Virus record (IMG/VR): IMGVR_UViG_3300038566_000121
Coordinates: 1 to 35,621 of that record
Direction: 5' to 3' (one strand)
Source of the DNA: a virus
DNA length: 35,621 nucleotides
The notes under the pieces are model-generated. The model ran no database searches. It saw nothing but the letters and a program-made list of their open reading frames with translations, and had not been told where the DNA came from. Every line of letters begins with the position of its first letter. Within the stretch, counting starts at the first letter, position 1. The translations under genes were made by a program, and so were the position numbers. Below, one piece after another: positions 7,699 through 14,312 of the stretch.

Positions 7699-9845
7699 TA
7701 ATCACCAACCTTTGCGGCGCGCTCTTGCTCGCGCTCTATTTCGATTTCGGCAACGGCCTTGGCTTTTTCAAAATTAAGCCGCGCCTCTGCAATCTGCCTA
7801 TCAATTCCCTTAAGCTGCAATTCCGCTTGCTTGATCTCCAGATCGGCCGCCTTGCCTTGCTGCGTAACCGCCAACTGCTCACGCTTAAGCGCCACATCGG
7901 CCTGCAATTTCTGCTGCTCAAGTTGCAGTTTGGCTTGCTCGGTTTTTGCCTTGGCCATTTCCGCCTGCGCCTTGATTTGCATTTCAGCCTGTTTGGCCTG
8001 TGTTTCAGCCTGCGCTTTTTGTTGTTCAAACTCCATTTGCGCCTTTTGCGCTTCAGCCGCTGGATTAGGTGGCGGGTTGGTTGCCGCCTGTTGTGCCACA
8101 ACGCCCATTTGCTCGATGGCGTCTTCTGCCTGCTTGCCTAGGTTAAACTGGCGTGCAAAACTAGAATACAGGTCAACAACAGGCCCAGCCATTTTCGGAG
8201 ACTGCTGAACAACCGGGTCCATCGTGCTAAAGAATTGCGCCGTGCCGTTAAGAAACTCCGACATTTCGCCCTTGGCCCGCGTTAGGTCAGCCCGCACAGT
8301 TGAATCGCTCTCAACGTCAATCAGATATTGCTGCAATCCGCCTTGAAGGATTTCTTCCATTTCAGGCGCTATCACATCGCCGGTGATTTCTTCCAGCGTC
8401 TCAATGGTGAAATTGTTGCTGATTGCCTCCGCAGTCAGAACAAACAAATCACGGACCTGCCGCTCCACCATGCGCTGCATCTTTTTGATGCGCAAAGAAC
8501 CCCATTGGGTTTTGATCTGCTGCGCCGTGGCTGTTTCAGCCGTTTGACTGGCCCCGCGCACAATATCCGAAATACCCGTGATTTCATAAATCAACTGCTT
8601 GATTTGGTCGCGGTTGATATAAAGTTCACGCAAAACCTGAATGGCCTTGTCGACCGGCCACCAGATTATCGCCTTGTCAAGCCCGCCTGTCTGGGCCAAG
8701 CCCTCAACATTGGCGATTGGAATAAGCTCGTTATCGCCAGCTTCTGAAACCTTGGCGATGCTTTCCGCGTCCCCAACAACAGCGCCGCGCACCTTAAGGC
8801 CCGATGTAATCGCCCTGATGCGCTTGGTTATGCTGTCAAGTTCTTCTGCCTGCTTGCGGTAAATGACGTAGGGGTTAACTGGCAACCGCTTGCCCGTAAC
8901 ACCAATAGGCTGCACAGGTTTGGCGTGGGGGAAAAACCCGGACAATGAAAGCGGATCATCTGACTGCTTTAGAACAACGCCATCATTTGCGCGAATAAAA
9001 TAAACCTTTTTGGTTAGCTTACACCACACTTCCCAAATCTCGGTGTCGGTATCTTCTTTCTGGTCGGTCGGTAATTCGTCTAGCGTTTGGCTGGCAATCA
9101 TATCGCCATCCATTTCCTCTAGCGTCTCATCCGATATGTAATGCCGAAACGCGGCCCAGGGGACATCTTCGAATCTTGACGCTGGCCCCTCACGATAATC
9201 ACGCCACGGGACCGCTTCATACTTAACGCGCTCATTTGTAACCGTGGTGTATTCGACCTCCTCAATTATCTGTTCGCCTGTTTCCTCGTTAAAAGATATT
9301 TCTTGTGCTGTTTCCTTGACCTCATCAGCATCAAACTTAATGCGAACAATGCCACGGCCAGCCATGAAAGCGTCTTGAGATGATGCCTCTATTTCAACGT
9401 CCAGCGCGTTGTCATCCAACTGTATGCCAATAACCTGCTCAAGCATCTGTGCGACTTGTCGCGCGGCGTCTGGTTGTTCTTCTTGCTGTGGCTGCTGCAT
9501 TTGTGGCGGCTGTTGCATCTGTGGCTGTTGCATCTGCGGAGGCATGCCGCCCATTTGCGGGGGCATAGGCTGCTGTTGCTTTGGCCTGTTATACCGTGAT
9601 CGAATGTCAGGCACAGGCGTAGAATTGTAAATCGCGGGGACAATCGTTTCAACATTCGAAAACAGGATATTAAATTCCGGCGCGCTGCCATACTCCGAAG
9701 TCGTGTCCATTGAATACGTGGCCTCGGCTTCTGCCGCATCTTTAAGCCAGCGCTCCTCACGTTTTTCTGCCGCGCGGATTTTATCCATCCACTTGCCGCC
9801 TATTTCGCGGAGTTCGCTTCCCTGGCGGCTTAGTTCGTCACTCAT
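7698..9845 (-). CDS. Portal protein (P22 gp1-like)
   Basis: 715 aa, nearly the P22 portal length (725 aa). The N-terminal part (REIGGKWMDKIRAAEKREERWLKDAAEAEATY) and the core (VPWRDYREGPASRFEDVPWAAF, VYFIRANDG, GKRLPVNPYVIYRKQAEELDSITKRI, GISDIVRGASQTAETATAQQ) follow the P22-type portal family. Two low-complexity parts stand out: a Pro/Gln/Met-rich insert near residues 92-125, and a long Ala/Gln/Lys coiled coil from about residue 590 to the end that could form the barrel inside the capsid. The ATG overlaps the terL stop by eight bases. It acts as the DNA entry ring and tail attachment point. Confidence 0.88.
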   Translation of the reverse strand: MSDELSRQGSELREIGGKWMDKIRAAEKREERWLKDAAEAEATYSMDTTSEYGSAPEFNILFSNVETIVPAIYNSTPVPDIRSRYNRPKQQQPMPPQMGGMPPQMQQPQMQQPPQMQQPQQEEQPDAARQVAQMLEQVIGIQLDDNALDVEIEASSQDAFMAGRGIVRIKFDADEVKETAQEISFNEETGEQIIEEVEYTTVTNERVKYEAVPWRDYREGPASRFEDVPWAAFRHYISDETLEEMDGDMIASQTLDELPTDQKEDTDTEIWEVWCKLTKKVYFIRANDGVVLKQSDDPLSLSGFFPHAKPVQPIGVTGKRLPVNPYVIYRKQAEELDSITKRIRAITSGLKVRGAVVGDAESIAKVSEAGDNELIPIANVEGLAQTGGLDKAIIWWPVDKAIQVLRELYINRDQIKQLIYEITGISDIVRGASQTAETATAQQIKTQWGSLRIKKMQRMVERQVRDLFVLTAEAISNNFTIETLEEITGDVIAPEMEEILQGGLQQYLIDVESDSTVRADLTRAKGEMSEFLNGTAQFFSTMDPVVQQSPKMAGPVVDLYSSFARQFNLGKQAEDAIEQMGVVAQQAATNPPPNPAAEAQKAQMEFEQQKAQAETQAKQAEMQIKAQAEMAKAKTEQAKLQLEQQKLQADVALKREQLAVTQQGKAADLEIKQAELQLKGIDRQIAEARLNFEKAKAVAEIEIEREQERAAKVGD

Positions 9846-11226
9846 TGCGGGCCTTCCTGCGTTTCACCATCGCTTCAACGGCGTCCTTGACAGACATATT
9901 GCCTTGGATAATGCCACCTTGGCCAACAACATACTCTAATTCTTTTGGTTTTGCAACTAATGCGCCCGCCTTCGGAACATCACGCCAGCATAGCCCAAGA
10001 TAACGCCATGCCGACCCGATATGCTCGGACCAGTCTTTTACGGGGTTTTCGCGAAAGGTTTTCATTTCTGCATCCCATTCCCTGCGGTAATTCTTCAAGC
10101 CCTCAATGCCGATCTCGCACTTTCTTTGGTCAAAGATAGCCGCATTGATTGCCATGCGCCCGGCTTGCAAACCATCAGCCACAGAAACCCGCGCGATCCG
10201 CTTTGGATTCATCTTTCTTTCGCGTAGCCGTTCAATGCGTGTTTTGTTACTGCCCCACTCCGTCACCATAATATCATGCGGCACGTAGGTATTGCCGTTA
10301 AACCCGCGCTCACGTAAATCAGCACACCAATCGTCTAGGTCATCCGTTGGCGGCTGATAAAAATCAACAATACGCAGCTCCCCTTCGATAACCTGAAACA
10401 GCCACACGGGGTTATTGACCGCTTTGCCCAAATCCATAACGCAATGCACCGGGTTGGCTTCATCAATTTCGACATCGGCAAACTGGCCGTTGCGCTCGGC
10501 CTTGTTCATTTCAGCACCAAAGTAAGCGCCCACCAGTGCACCCGAGAAACTGCACATGTATTCTTGCTCAAATAGCGCCAACCCCAGATCAATGCCGTGC
10601 AGGTCCTGATATTCCTCGAGGGCTTCGTCAAGCACGTCTTGCGACAGGGTTTTTGTGTCATTAATGCTTAACAACTCGCTAAACCAAAGCGGGCTTGATT
10701 TCGCCCGGTCAAACATTCTCTTGGCGTGATTGTTGCCGCGTGGCGTGGTAATGAAAGCCGCAAATCCTTTTGATTCCCGTATCATTGGGGAATGGTAAGC
10801 CCATGCAGCCGGATTGCTCAATGCCCACTCTGAATAGGCTATGCCCTTGGGGCCAGAACCAACCGTGCTGTCATAGCGATCAGAACCGATAAGCTGAAAT
10901 GTTGCGCCGTTCTTTAACTCAATAAACATATCAGCGTCATGCATCCGCTTGATGATGCTTTCAGGGAATGCCTCTAATATCCGCCTTATGCCCGTATGGC
11001 CGTTAACACCGTTCCAGATAGCTTTGCGGGCTTGCGCTTGTTCAGGGAAGCAGTGCCAATATGTGCCGGGGTTTGTTAGCGCGTTCTGCCGCATCGCGTC
11101 TAGGACTATTTCATCCTTGCCAGCACGTCGATGCCATACCGCCATAAGCCTGTCATGCGTTCTTTCTACTAATGCCTTGTGAAAGTTTCGCTGATACCAT
11201 CTTACTCTGAAGGTGTGTTCGTTCAC
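9838..11226 (-). CDS. terL: Terminase large subunit
   Basis: 462 aa. An adenine-binding-like RWYQRNF near residue 10 is followed by a Walker A variant WHRRAGKD (31-38), a Walker B region GPKGIAYSEWAL, and motif TTPRGNNHAKRMF. The nuclease half begins at VMDLGKAVNNPVWLFQV and contains DWCADLRERGFNGN and DWSEHIGSAWRYLGL. The start is GTG at 11224-11226 with a stop codon directly before it in frame, so no earlier start exists; the next Met would remove the Q-motif region. It is coupled to the portal by an eight-base overlap. It drives ATP-dependent DNA packaging and cuts concatemers. Confidence 0.9.
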   Translation of the reverse strand: MNEHTFRVRWYQRNFHKALVERTHDRLMAVWHRRAGKDEIVLDAMRQNALTNPGTYWHCFPEQAQARKAIWNGVNGHTGIRRILEAFPESIIKRMHDADMFIELKNGATFQLIGSDRYDSTVGSGPKGIAYSEWALSNPAAWAYHSPMIRESKGFAAFITTPRGNNHAKRMFDRAKSSPLWFSELLSINDTKTLSQDVLDEALEEYQDLHGIDLGLALFEQEYMCSFSGALVGAYFGAEMNKAERNGQFADVEIDEANPVHCVMDLGKAVNNPVWLFQVIEGELRIVDFYQPPTDDLDDWCADLRERGFNGNTYVPHDIMVTEWGSNKTRIERLRERKMNPKRIARVSVADGLQAGRMAINAAIFDQRKCEIGIEGLKNYRREWDAEMKTFRENPVKDWSEHIGSAWRYLGLCWRDVPKAGALVAKPKELEYVVGQGGIIQGNMSVKDAVEAMVKRRKARNE

Positions 11227-11287
11227 TTACGATAACAGAACAGTTACGGAAAAAGCCAGAACGAAAGCAATTAAAGCATTTTGTGAA

Positions 11288-11659
11288 TCAATCATCAGGC
11301 TTGCTTTCATAGATTGTGTTGAATACTGGCGCTATGTCTTTGCCGTTTGTTGTGTGGTCGTGGCGCTCTGTGTATTCTTCGCGGTGGCGGGCACTCATTT
11401 GCTTTTGCCACAATGGGGCGTTGAACCTGTCAGCGGTAAGACCTACGCGGCCCTGAGCCTCAAACCATGCTTGCGCTTTTTGCTTTGCGCGCGTTAACGC
11501 TTCCGAAAACTCAGGGTGTGCATCTGCCCAAACATCCATTTGCGACCTTACGACGTCACACGCCTCAGCCATTTCCGCAAGCCACCCGCCATAGGTTCCT
11601 ACCTCAATAACGGTCTGGCAGAACTCTGGTTTATATTTTGTCGGGCGTCCTCCGGGCAT
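11288..11659 (-). CDS. terS: Terminase small subunit
   Basis: 123 aa. It begins MPGGRPTKYKPEFCQTVIEV, the common opening of DNA-packaging small subunits, and contains an HTH-like YGGWLAEMAEACDVVRSQMDVWADAHPEF followed by FSEALTRAKQKAQAWFEAQGR. The ATG overlaps a 28-codon upstream ORF as TAATG and is backed by GGAGG. It lies 61 bases before the terL start. It should recognise the packaging site and regulate the large subunit. Confidence 0.88.
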   Translation of the reverse strand: MPGGRPTKYKPEFCQTVIEVGTYGGWLAEMAEACDVVRSQMDVWADAHPEFSEALTRAKQKAQAWFEAQGRVGLTADRFNAPLWQKQMSARHREEYTERHDHTTNGKDIAPVFNTIYESKPDD

Positions 11660-11745
11660 TATGTAAACTCCTCCGTTAAAGTTTCACCTAATAGATACAA
11701 AAGATCACCGTCCTTTCGATTTGTTGAGGGGTGTCGTGCTGCCAT
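11659..11745 (-). CDS. 28-aa ORF upstream of terS
   Basis: The frame is MAARHPSTNRKDGDLLYLLG followed by ETLTEEFT. It starts at an ATG (11743-11745) with GAGGTG seven bases upstream and ends with TAA overlapping the terS ATG (TAATG). Good ribosome site and tight coupling are the evidence; no family is recognised. It would be the first gene of the late operon behind the promoter at 11788-11815. It may be a true small protein or a leader that sets terS translation. Confidence 0.45.
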   Translation of the reverse strand: MAARHPSTNRKDGDLLYLLGETLTEEFT

Positions 11746-11787
11746 ATCATAGCACCTCGCTTGTGGCGGTCCAAAACCCTCACCAGC

Positions 11788-11815
11788 ATATTACCACGGC
11801 CTAGCCAAAAAGCAA
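11788..11815 (-). promoter_or_regulatory. Sigma70-type promoter for the packaging/head operon
   Basis: On the minus strand TTGCTT (11810-11815) and TAATAT (11788-11793) are separated by 16 bp. It lies between the terminator at 11818-11845 and the 28-aa ORF that leads into terS. The spacer contains CTAGGCC, which is also present in the spacer of the promoter at 14276-14304. Confidence 0.6.
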
Positions 11816-11817
11816 TA

Positions 11818-11845
11818 GGGAAAAGCCACCCCCGAAGGAATGGCT
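11818..11845 (-). terminator. Rho-independent terminator with UUCG tetraloop
   Basis: On the minus strand, a 9-bp stem (AGCCATTCC with GGGGTGGCT, including two G-U pairs) closes a TTCG loop between C and G, the very stable C(UUCG)G form. It is followed by TTTT counting the last stem base, then CCC. The stem begins at the stop codon of the 50-aa gene and ends the 12224-11845 transcript. Confidence 0.8.
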
Positions 11846-11997
11846 TAGAGGCTTTGGCAATCTTTGCCGTCTTTCAAGTCCTCGGCATATTCTTTCACCG
11901 CTTGCTCGTGTTCTGGCTTTACCCATATGCGCACAAGCTTAAGCCCCGCCTCTTTTTGGCGGAGCCTGAAGGCTTTCTGTTTTTCCGCGTTGGTCAT
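11845..11997 (-). CDS. 50-aa ribbon-helix-helix-like protein
   Basis: The translated frame is MTNAEKQKAFRLRQKEAGLK, then LVRIWVKPEHEQAVKEYAED and LKDGKDCQSL. The ATG overlaps the upstream stop as ATGA, and the stop codon enters the terminator stem. The pattern 'R.R..eaGlk.v.iwv..e...a.k.ya' resembles short RHH or MazE-like DNA-binding proteins found in alphaproteobacteria. It may regulate its own small operon. Too short for a firm assignment. Confidence 0.6.
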   Translation of the reverse strand: MTNAEKQKAFRLRQKEAGLKLVRIWVKPEHEQAVKEYAEDLKDGKDCQSL

Positions 11998-12224
11998 TTA
12001 TATGCCCGCCACTTGCCGTTGACCAGCTTGGTGCATACCCAAGCATCACGGTCGGTTGGGTATTCGGAGATGCTTGTATCCCAAATTACAATCATATGGT
12101 CGGTAAATCCGGCACCAAACCGGGCCGTGGCGCGGCGCTTTGCAGTCAGCAAGTTATCTCCTACGTCAATGTGCTCGCCCTGGCTGATGCTGTGGTGCAT
12201 GACTGTGGCTTTGTATTTGGTCAT
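11994..12224 (-). CDS. Small hypothetical protein
   Basis: 76 aa, beginning MTKYKATVMHHSISQGEHID, with an ATG preceded by AAGGAG eight bases upstream. It is the first gene behind the promoter at 12274-12302 and is coupled to the 50-aa gene by an ATGA overlap. The composition is mixed, with a Trp-rich beta-like end (IVIWDTSISEYPTDRDAWVC, NGKWRAYK). I do not recognise it. Confidence 0.65.
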   Translation of the reverse strand: MTKYKATVMHHSISQGEHIDVGDNLLTAKRRATARFGAGFTDHMIVIWDTSISEYPTDRDAWVCTKLVNGKWRAYK

Positions 12225-12262
12225 TTTGTCTCTCCTTGAGTGCAGCGGCCCTGTGCCGTCTG

Positions 12263-12302
12263 TCTATACCCTCAATATAGGTTACGCGTAACCAAATGTA
12301 AA
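12263..12302 (-). promoter_or_regulatory. Sigma70 promoter P1 with 14-bp palindromic operator candidate
   Basis: On the minus strand TTTACA (12297-12302), a 17-bp spacer and TATATT (12274-12279) form a good promoter for the 12224-11845 transcript. The spacer holds the perfect palindrome GGTTACGCGTAACC (12280-12293). The block TCTATACCCTCAATATAGG (12263-12281, plus-strand reading), covering the -10 and the start of the transcript, is identical at 14265-14283. Confidence 0.75.
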
Positions 12303-12809
12303 CCCCCTATTTTCATTTATTTTCGCCTCGCTAAACATTTCTCCCCACACCCGGCTAAATTCAGCTTGCCGTTCTGCCCATGTTTGCTGAGGGCGGTTTT
12401 CAATCATGTAAACCAGGTGATCAGGGGCGCGGCCATAAGTGCCACACGGGGAATAATGGATAACTGAATCCTCGGCTGCTGCCATTTCTAAATCGCATTG
12501 CTTGACGGTTGGGCTGTATAGTGCATCAAAACTCACGCCAATTTTCATGGCCATATCTAAGAGGAGATCATTTTCCTGCGATTTGAAATCATCCGTTTTG
12601 CATGGCGTTGGCACGTCACTGGTCCAAGCCTCTACCGCGTCGTGCATCAACCAGGCGCGTTGAACCTCAACGGGTGCCCCCTGATATTGCAGCCATGCTA
12701 GGCCAATCAACAAATGATCCGAAACGTAAAACTCGCGGGTTACGTTGCCAGCCCACCGGGGAATAATGCTCAAGCTGCGGGATATGCGGGCTATGGTTTC
12801 TGGTGTCAT
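12282..12809 (-). CDS. HD-domain phosphohydrolase (YfbR-like nucleotidase)
   Basis: 175 aa. Visible HD-domain residues are His32 in VSDHLLIGLAW, the His56-Asp57 pair in RAWLMHDAVEAW, Glu60, and the following SDVPTPCK, which matches the 'HDa.Ea..gDiptPlK' pattern of YfbR-type 5'-deoxynucleotidases. A second Asp is expected near residue 115 (AAAEDSVIHYSP). It likely hydrolyses deoxynucleoside monophosphates and adjusts nucleotide pools during infection. The ATG overlaps the preceding stop as ATGA. Its 3' end contains the -35 region of promoter P1. Confidence 0.75.
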   Translation of the reverse strand: MTPETIARISRSLSIIPRWAGNVTREFYVSDHLLIGLAWLQYQGAPVEVQRAWLMHDAVEAWTSDVPTPCKTDDFKSQENDLLLDMAMKIGVSFDALYSPTVKQCDLEMAAAEDSVIHYSPCGTYGRAPDHLVYMIENRPQQTWAERQAEFSRVWGEMFSEAKINENRGFTFGYA

Positions 12810-13261
12810 TTAATCACCCGCACTTCGACTTTTTCGACATGATCAGCGTCGAAACCTGCGCCTTTCATCTCATTTACCGCATATTTCTTACTGGCATAGA
12901 GCATCATATGGTCATCCTTCGGACGCCAGAAAAACTCCAGCTTTTGTGGTGTGTTCTTGACGCGGTAGGCGATGATTGGGTAATTTTCTGCAGCAGCCCA
13001 ATCCAAGCTCTCCGGCTGTGACGTTGTTAGACTGCCTGTAGGCACGTCAACAACCTCAACAATCACGCCATGCTCAACAGGGCAATCACCACCGTTCCAG
13101 CCAATCCACGGTCCCCATTCAGGCTCCGGCTCTGGAATGGCTTTGAGCAGGTCAATGGCGGCTTGAGCCAAAACGCGCTCTTCGCTTGGGGGATAGCTCC
13201 CTTCACACGCCGATAATGACGCGAGCCACTTCGTCACTTCTTGTTTTGTTGGTTTGGTCAT
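12806..13261 (-). CDS. Hypothetical protein with WNGGDCPV motif
   Basis: 151 aa. The centre reads WGPWIGWNGGDCPVEHGVIV, a motif that recurs in small phage proteins and is followed by beta-like segments (YPIIAYRVKNTPQKLEFFWR). The N-terminal 40 residues are helical (EVTKWLASLSACEGSYPPSE). It is coupled on both sides by ATGA overlaps, to the XRE gene upstream and the HD gene downstream. No biochemical role is known to me. Confidence 0.65.
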   Translation of the reverse strand: MTKPTKQEVTKWLASLSACEGSYPPSEERVLAQAAIDLLKAIPEPEPEWGPWIGWNGGDCPVEHGVIVEVVDVPTGSLTTSQPESLDWAAAENYPIIAYRVKNTPQKLEFFWRPKDDHMMLYASKKYAVNEMKGAGFDADHVEKVEVRVIK

Positions 13262-13431
13262 TGTGTTTCCTCCAAAAGATTTCGCATGTAAAACGCCAGC
13301 TCAAAGCTAACCCCTCGCAAGCCTCGCTCATAGCGGCTGATTGTGCCTTTATCCTTGTGCAATATCTTGGCCAGTTCTGGTTGTGAAAGGCCAAGCTGCT
13401 CACGTATCTCTTTGAATTGTTGCGGGGTCAT
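13258..13431 (-). CDS. XRE/Cro-type HTH regulator, 57 aa
   Basis: Encoded MTPQQFKEIREQLGLSQPEL, then AKILHKDKGTISRYERGLRG and VSFELAFYMRNLLEETQ. This is a complete Cro/C1-type helix-turn-helix (LSQPELAKIL...TISRYERG). The start ATG at 13429-13431 has a weak GAAAG site. The stop overlaps the next gene's start as ATGA. It stands directly downstream of the first covarying stem-loop. It may repress its own operon or bind the palindromes in the nearby promoters; this is inference. Confidence 0.8.
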   Translation of the reverse strand: MTPQQFKEIREQLGLSQPELAKILHKDKGTISRYERGLRGVSFELAFYMRNLLEETQ

Positions 13432-13446
13432 TTCATTTCTTTCAAT

Positions 13447-13494
13447 GTTGATATTCAGGAAGGGCGCGCCGCAACGCGCCTAGCCAAAAGATCA
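13447..13494 (-). repeat. Stem-loop element, copy 1
   Basis: A 48-nt element that starts at the TGA stop of the 13734-13492 gene. On the minus strand it has stem GGCGCG/CGCGCC with a 6-nt TTGCGG loop, then CCTTCCTGAA. It aligns without gaps to copy 2 at 14018-14065, and two stem positions change together so pairing is kept. It lies in the 60-base gap before the XRE gene. Confidence 0.7.
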
Positions 13495-13734
13495 GGCGAT
13501 TTCATCCAGCACGTGCGCAACATTTTGCGGATTATGGCAGTGATCAAAAAAGCCGTTGTTGATGTAGCTTTTGACCTTGCGGCTTCTGGCCGCGCTCCAA
13601 TCCTTCATGCGCCCATAGGCCAACACACTGGCTTCATCACGATCAACCCCGCACTGCAGCATGAATACCTCCATCAGTTGGCTGTGAACGTGCAGACGCA
13701 ATTCTATGTGTGCCGCTTGTTTTATTGTTGTCAT
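13492..13734 (-). CDS. Small hypothetical protein
   Basis: 80 aa, MTTIKQAAHIELRLHVHSQL onward, with AAAGGA eight bases before the ATG. It contains MLQCGVDRDEASVLAYGRMK and ends HNPQNVAHVLDEIA. It is mostly helical and rich in His. The stop codon is the first base triplet of stem-loop copy 1. No family recognised. Confidence 0.6.
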   Translation of the reverse strand: MTTIKQAAHIELRLHVHSQLMEVFMLQCGVDRDEASVLAYGRMKDWSAARSRKVKSYINNGFFDHCHNPQNVAHVLDEIA

Positions 13735-13746
13735 AGTCTAAATCCT

Positions 13747-13857
13747 TTATTTCGTGGCAATTGTTGCAATGATGAAAGCAAGCGCGGCGCCAATGGCCAA
13801 TGCCGCTAGAACGGTAGGCTCTGGGGCCGTGTCCGCTGTGATCTGGGGAAGGTTCAT
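13747..13857 (-). CDS. 36-aa single-pass membrane protein
   Basis: The frame reads MNLPQITADTAPEPTVLAAL, then AIGAALAFIIATIATK. Residues about 16-34 form one hydrophobic helix, so the protein is probably membrane-inserted with a short polar N-terminus. The ATG overlaps the upstream frame's stop as ATGA, and AAAGGA of the next gene follows its stop. Function unknown. Confidence 0.6.
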   Translation of the reverse strand: MNLPQITADTAPEPTVLAALAIGAALAFIIATIATK

Positions 13858-13952
13858 TGCTCAACCTCCTGCACGTCACAAGCCAAGCCTGCGGCCTTAC
13901 AAGCGCGTTCTGCGGCTACAAGCTGGCATTCGTCACAAAGTAGACGCGCCAA
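13854..13952 (-). CDS. Short Cys-rich ORF, start uncertain
   Basis: An open frame ends at a TGA that overlaps the following ATG (ATGA). The last 32 residues include RLLCDECQLVAAERACKAAG and LACDVQEVEQ, with a CxxC pair that could bind metal. The start given is a TTG at 13950-13952 with a poor ribosome site. The frame also stays open up to a TTG at 14081, but that would run through stem-loop copy 2 and into the previous gene. The real start cannot be fixed from the sequence. Confidence 0.35.
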   Translation of the reverse strand: MARLLCDECQLVAAERACKAAGLACDVQEVEQ

Positions 13953-14017
13953 CCGGTTAGCACCGGAATTTATTGATACAATATAAAGCGTTAGATAAGT
14001 CCTTTTGTTGCTGTGTG

Positions 14018-14065
14018 GTTGGTCTTCAGGAAGGGCCAGCCGAAACTGGCCTAACCAGAATATCA
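14018..14065 (-). repeat. Stem-loop element, copy 2
   Basis: It begins at the TGA stop of the 14245-14063 gene. The minus-strand stem is GGCCAG/CTGGCC with a TTTCGG loop, followed by CCTTCCTGAA. By hand alignment 38 of 48 positions match copy 1 at 13447-13494, and four of the ten differences are paired stem changes. Confidence 0.7.
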
Positions 14066-14245
14066 CGCATGAAAATCCCAAATGGTGCGTGCCAATTCTT
14101 TGTCGCCATCATTCCAATTGCGATTGGCGTTGTAATCCAACCTGCCAAAAGCGTCAGCCAAATCATCTGTTGATAAGTAATCTCGCGCCCATTTTGGGTC
14201 GTCTTTTACGGTTTTAGCTATCTTGCGAGCCTGTGCTAGTTTCAT
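14063..14245 (-). CDS. Small hypothetical protein
   Basis: 60 aa, MKLAQARKIAKTVKDDPKWA onward, with an excellent AAGGAG site eight bases before the ATG. It is basic at the N-terminus and Trp/Asp rich after that (LDYNANRNWNDGDKELARTI). First gene behind promoter P2. The stop codon begins stem-loop copy 2. No family recognised. Confidence 0.65.
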   Translation of the reverse strand: MKLAQARKIAKTVKDDPKWARDYLSTDDLADAFGRLDYNANRNWNDGDKELARTIWDFHA

Positions 14246-14264
14246 CTTGTCTCTCCTTTGTTTC

Positions 14265-14304
14265 TCTATACCCTCAATATAGGCTAATGGCCTAGGGATT
14301 GCAA
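14265..14304 (-). promoter_or_regulatory. Sigma70 promoter P2 with inverted-repeat operator candidate
   Basis: On the minus strand TTGCAA (14299-14304), a 17-bp spacer and TATATT (14276-14281). The 19-bp block TCTATACCCTCAATATAGG (14265-14283, plus-strand reading) is identical to that of P1. The spacer contains TAGGC-N5-GCCTA (14280-14294). It drives the small-gene operon from 14245 leftward. Confidence 0.75.
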
Positions 14305-14312
14305 GGGTTATT

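Noticed and set aside
7584-8208. Plus-strand ORFs opposite the portal C-terminus
   Set aside because: Leu/Phe- and Cys/Ser-rich translations mirror the Ala/Gln/Lys coiled coil of the portal on the other strand.
9480-9570. CAT/TGC-rich repeat that could be a microsatellite
   Set aside because: It is the Pro/Gln/Met-rich insert of the portal protein, in frame, with no sign of disruption.
13854-14081. 75-aa ORF from a TTG start
   Set aside because: It runs through the covarying stem-loop and into the previous gene and has no ribosome site. Only the end of this frame is supported by an ATGA overlap.
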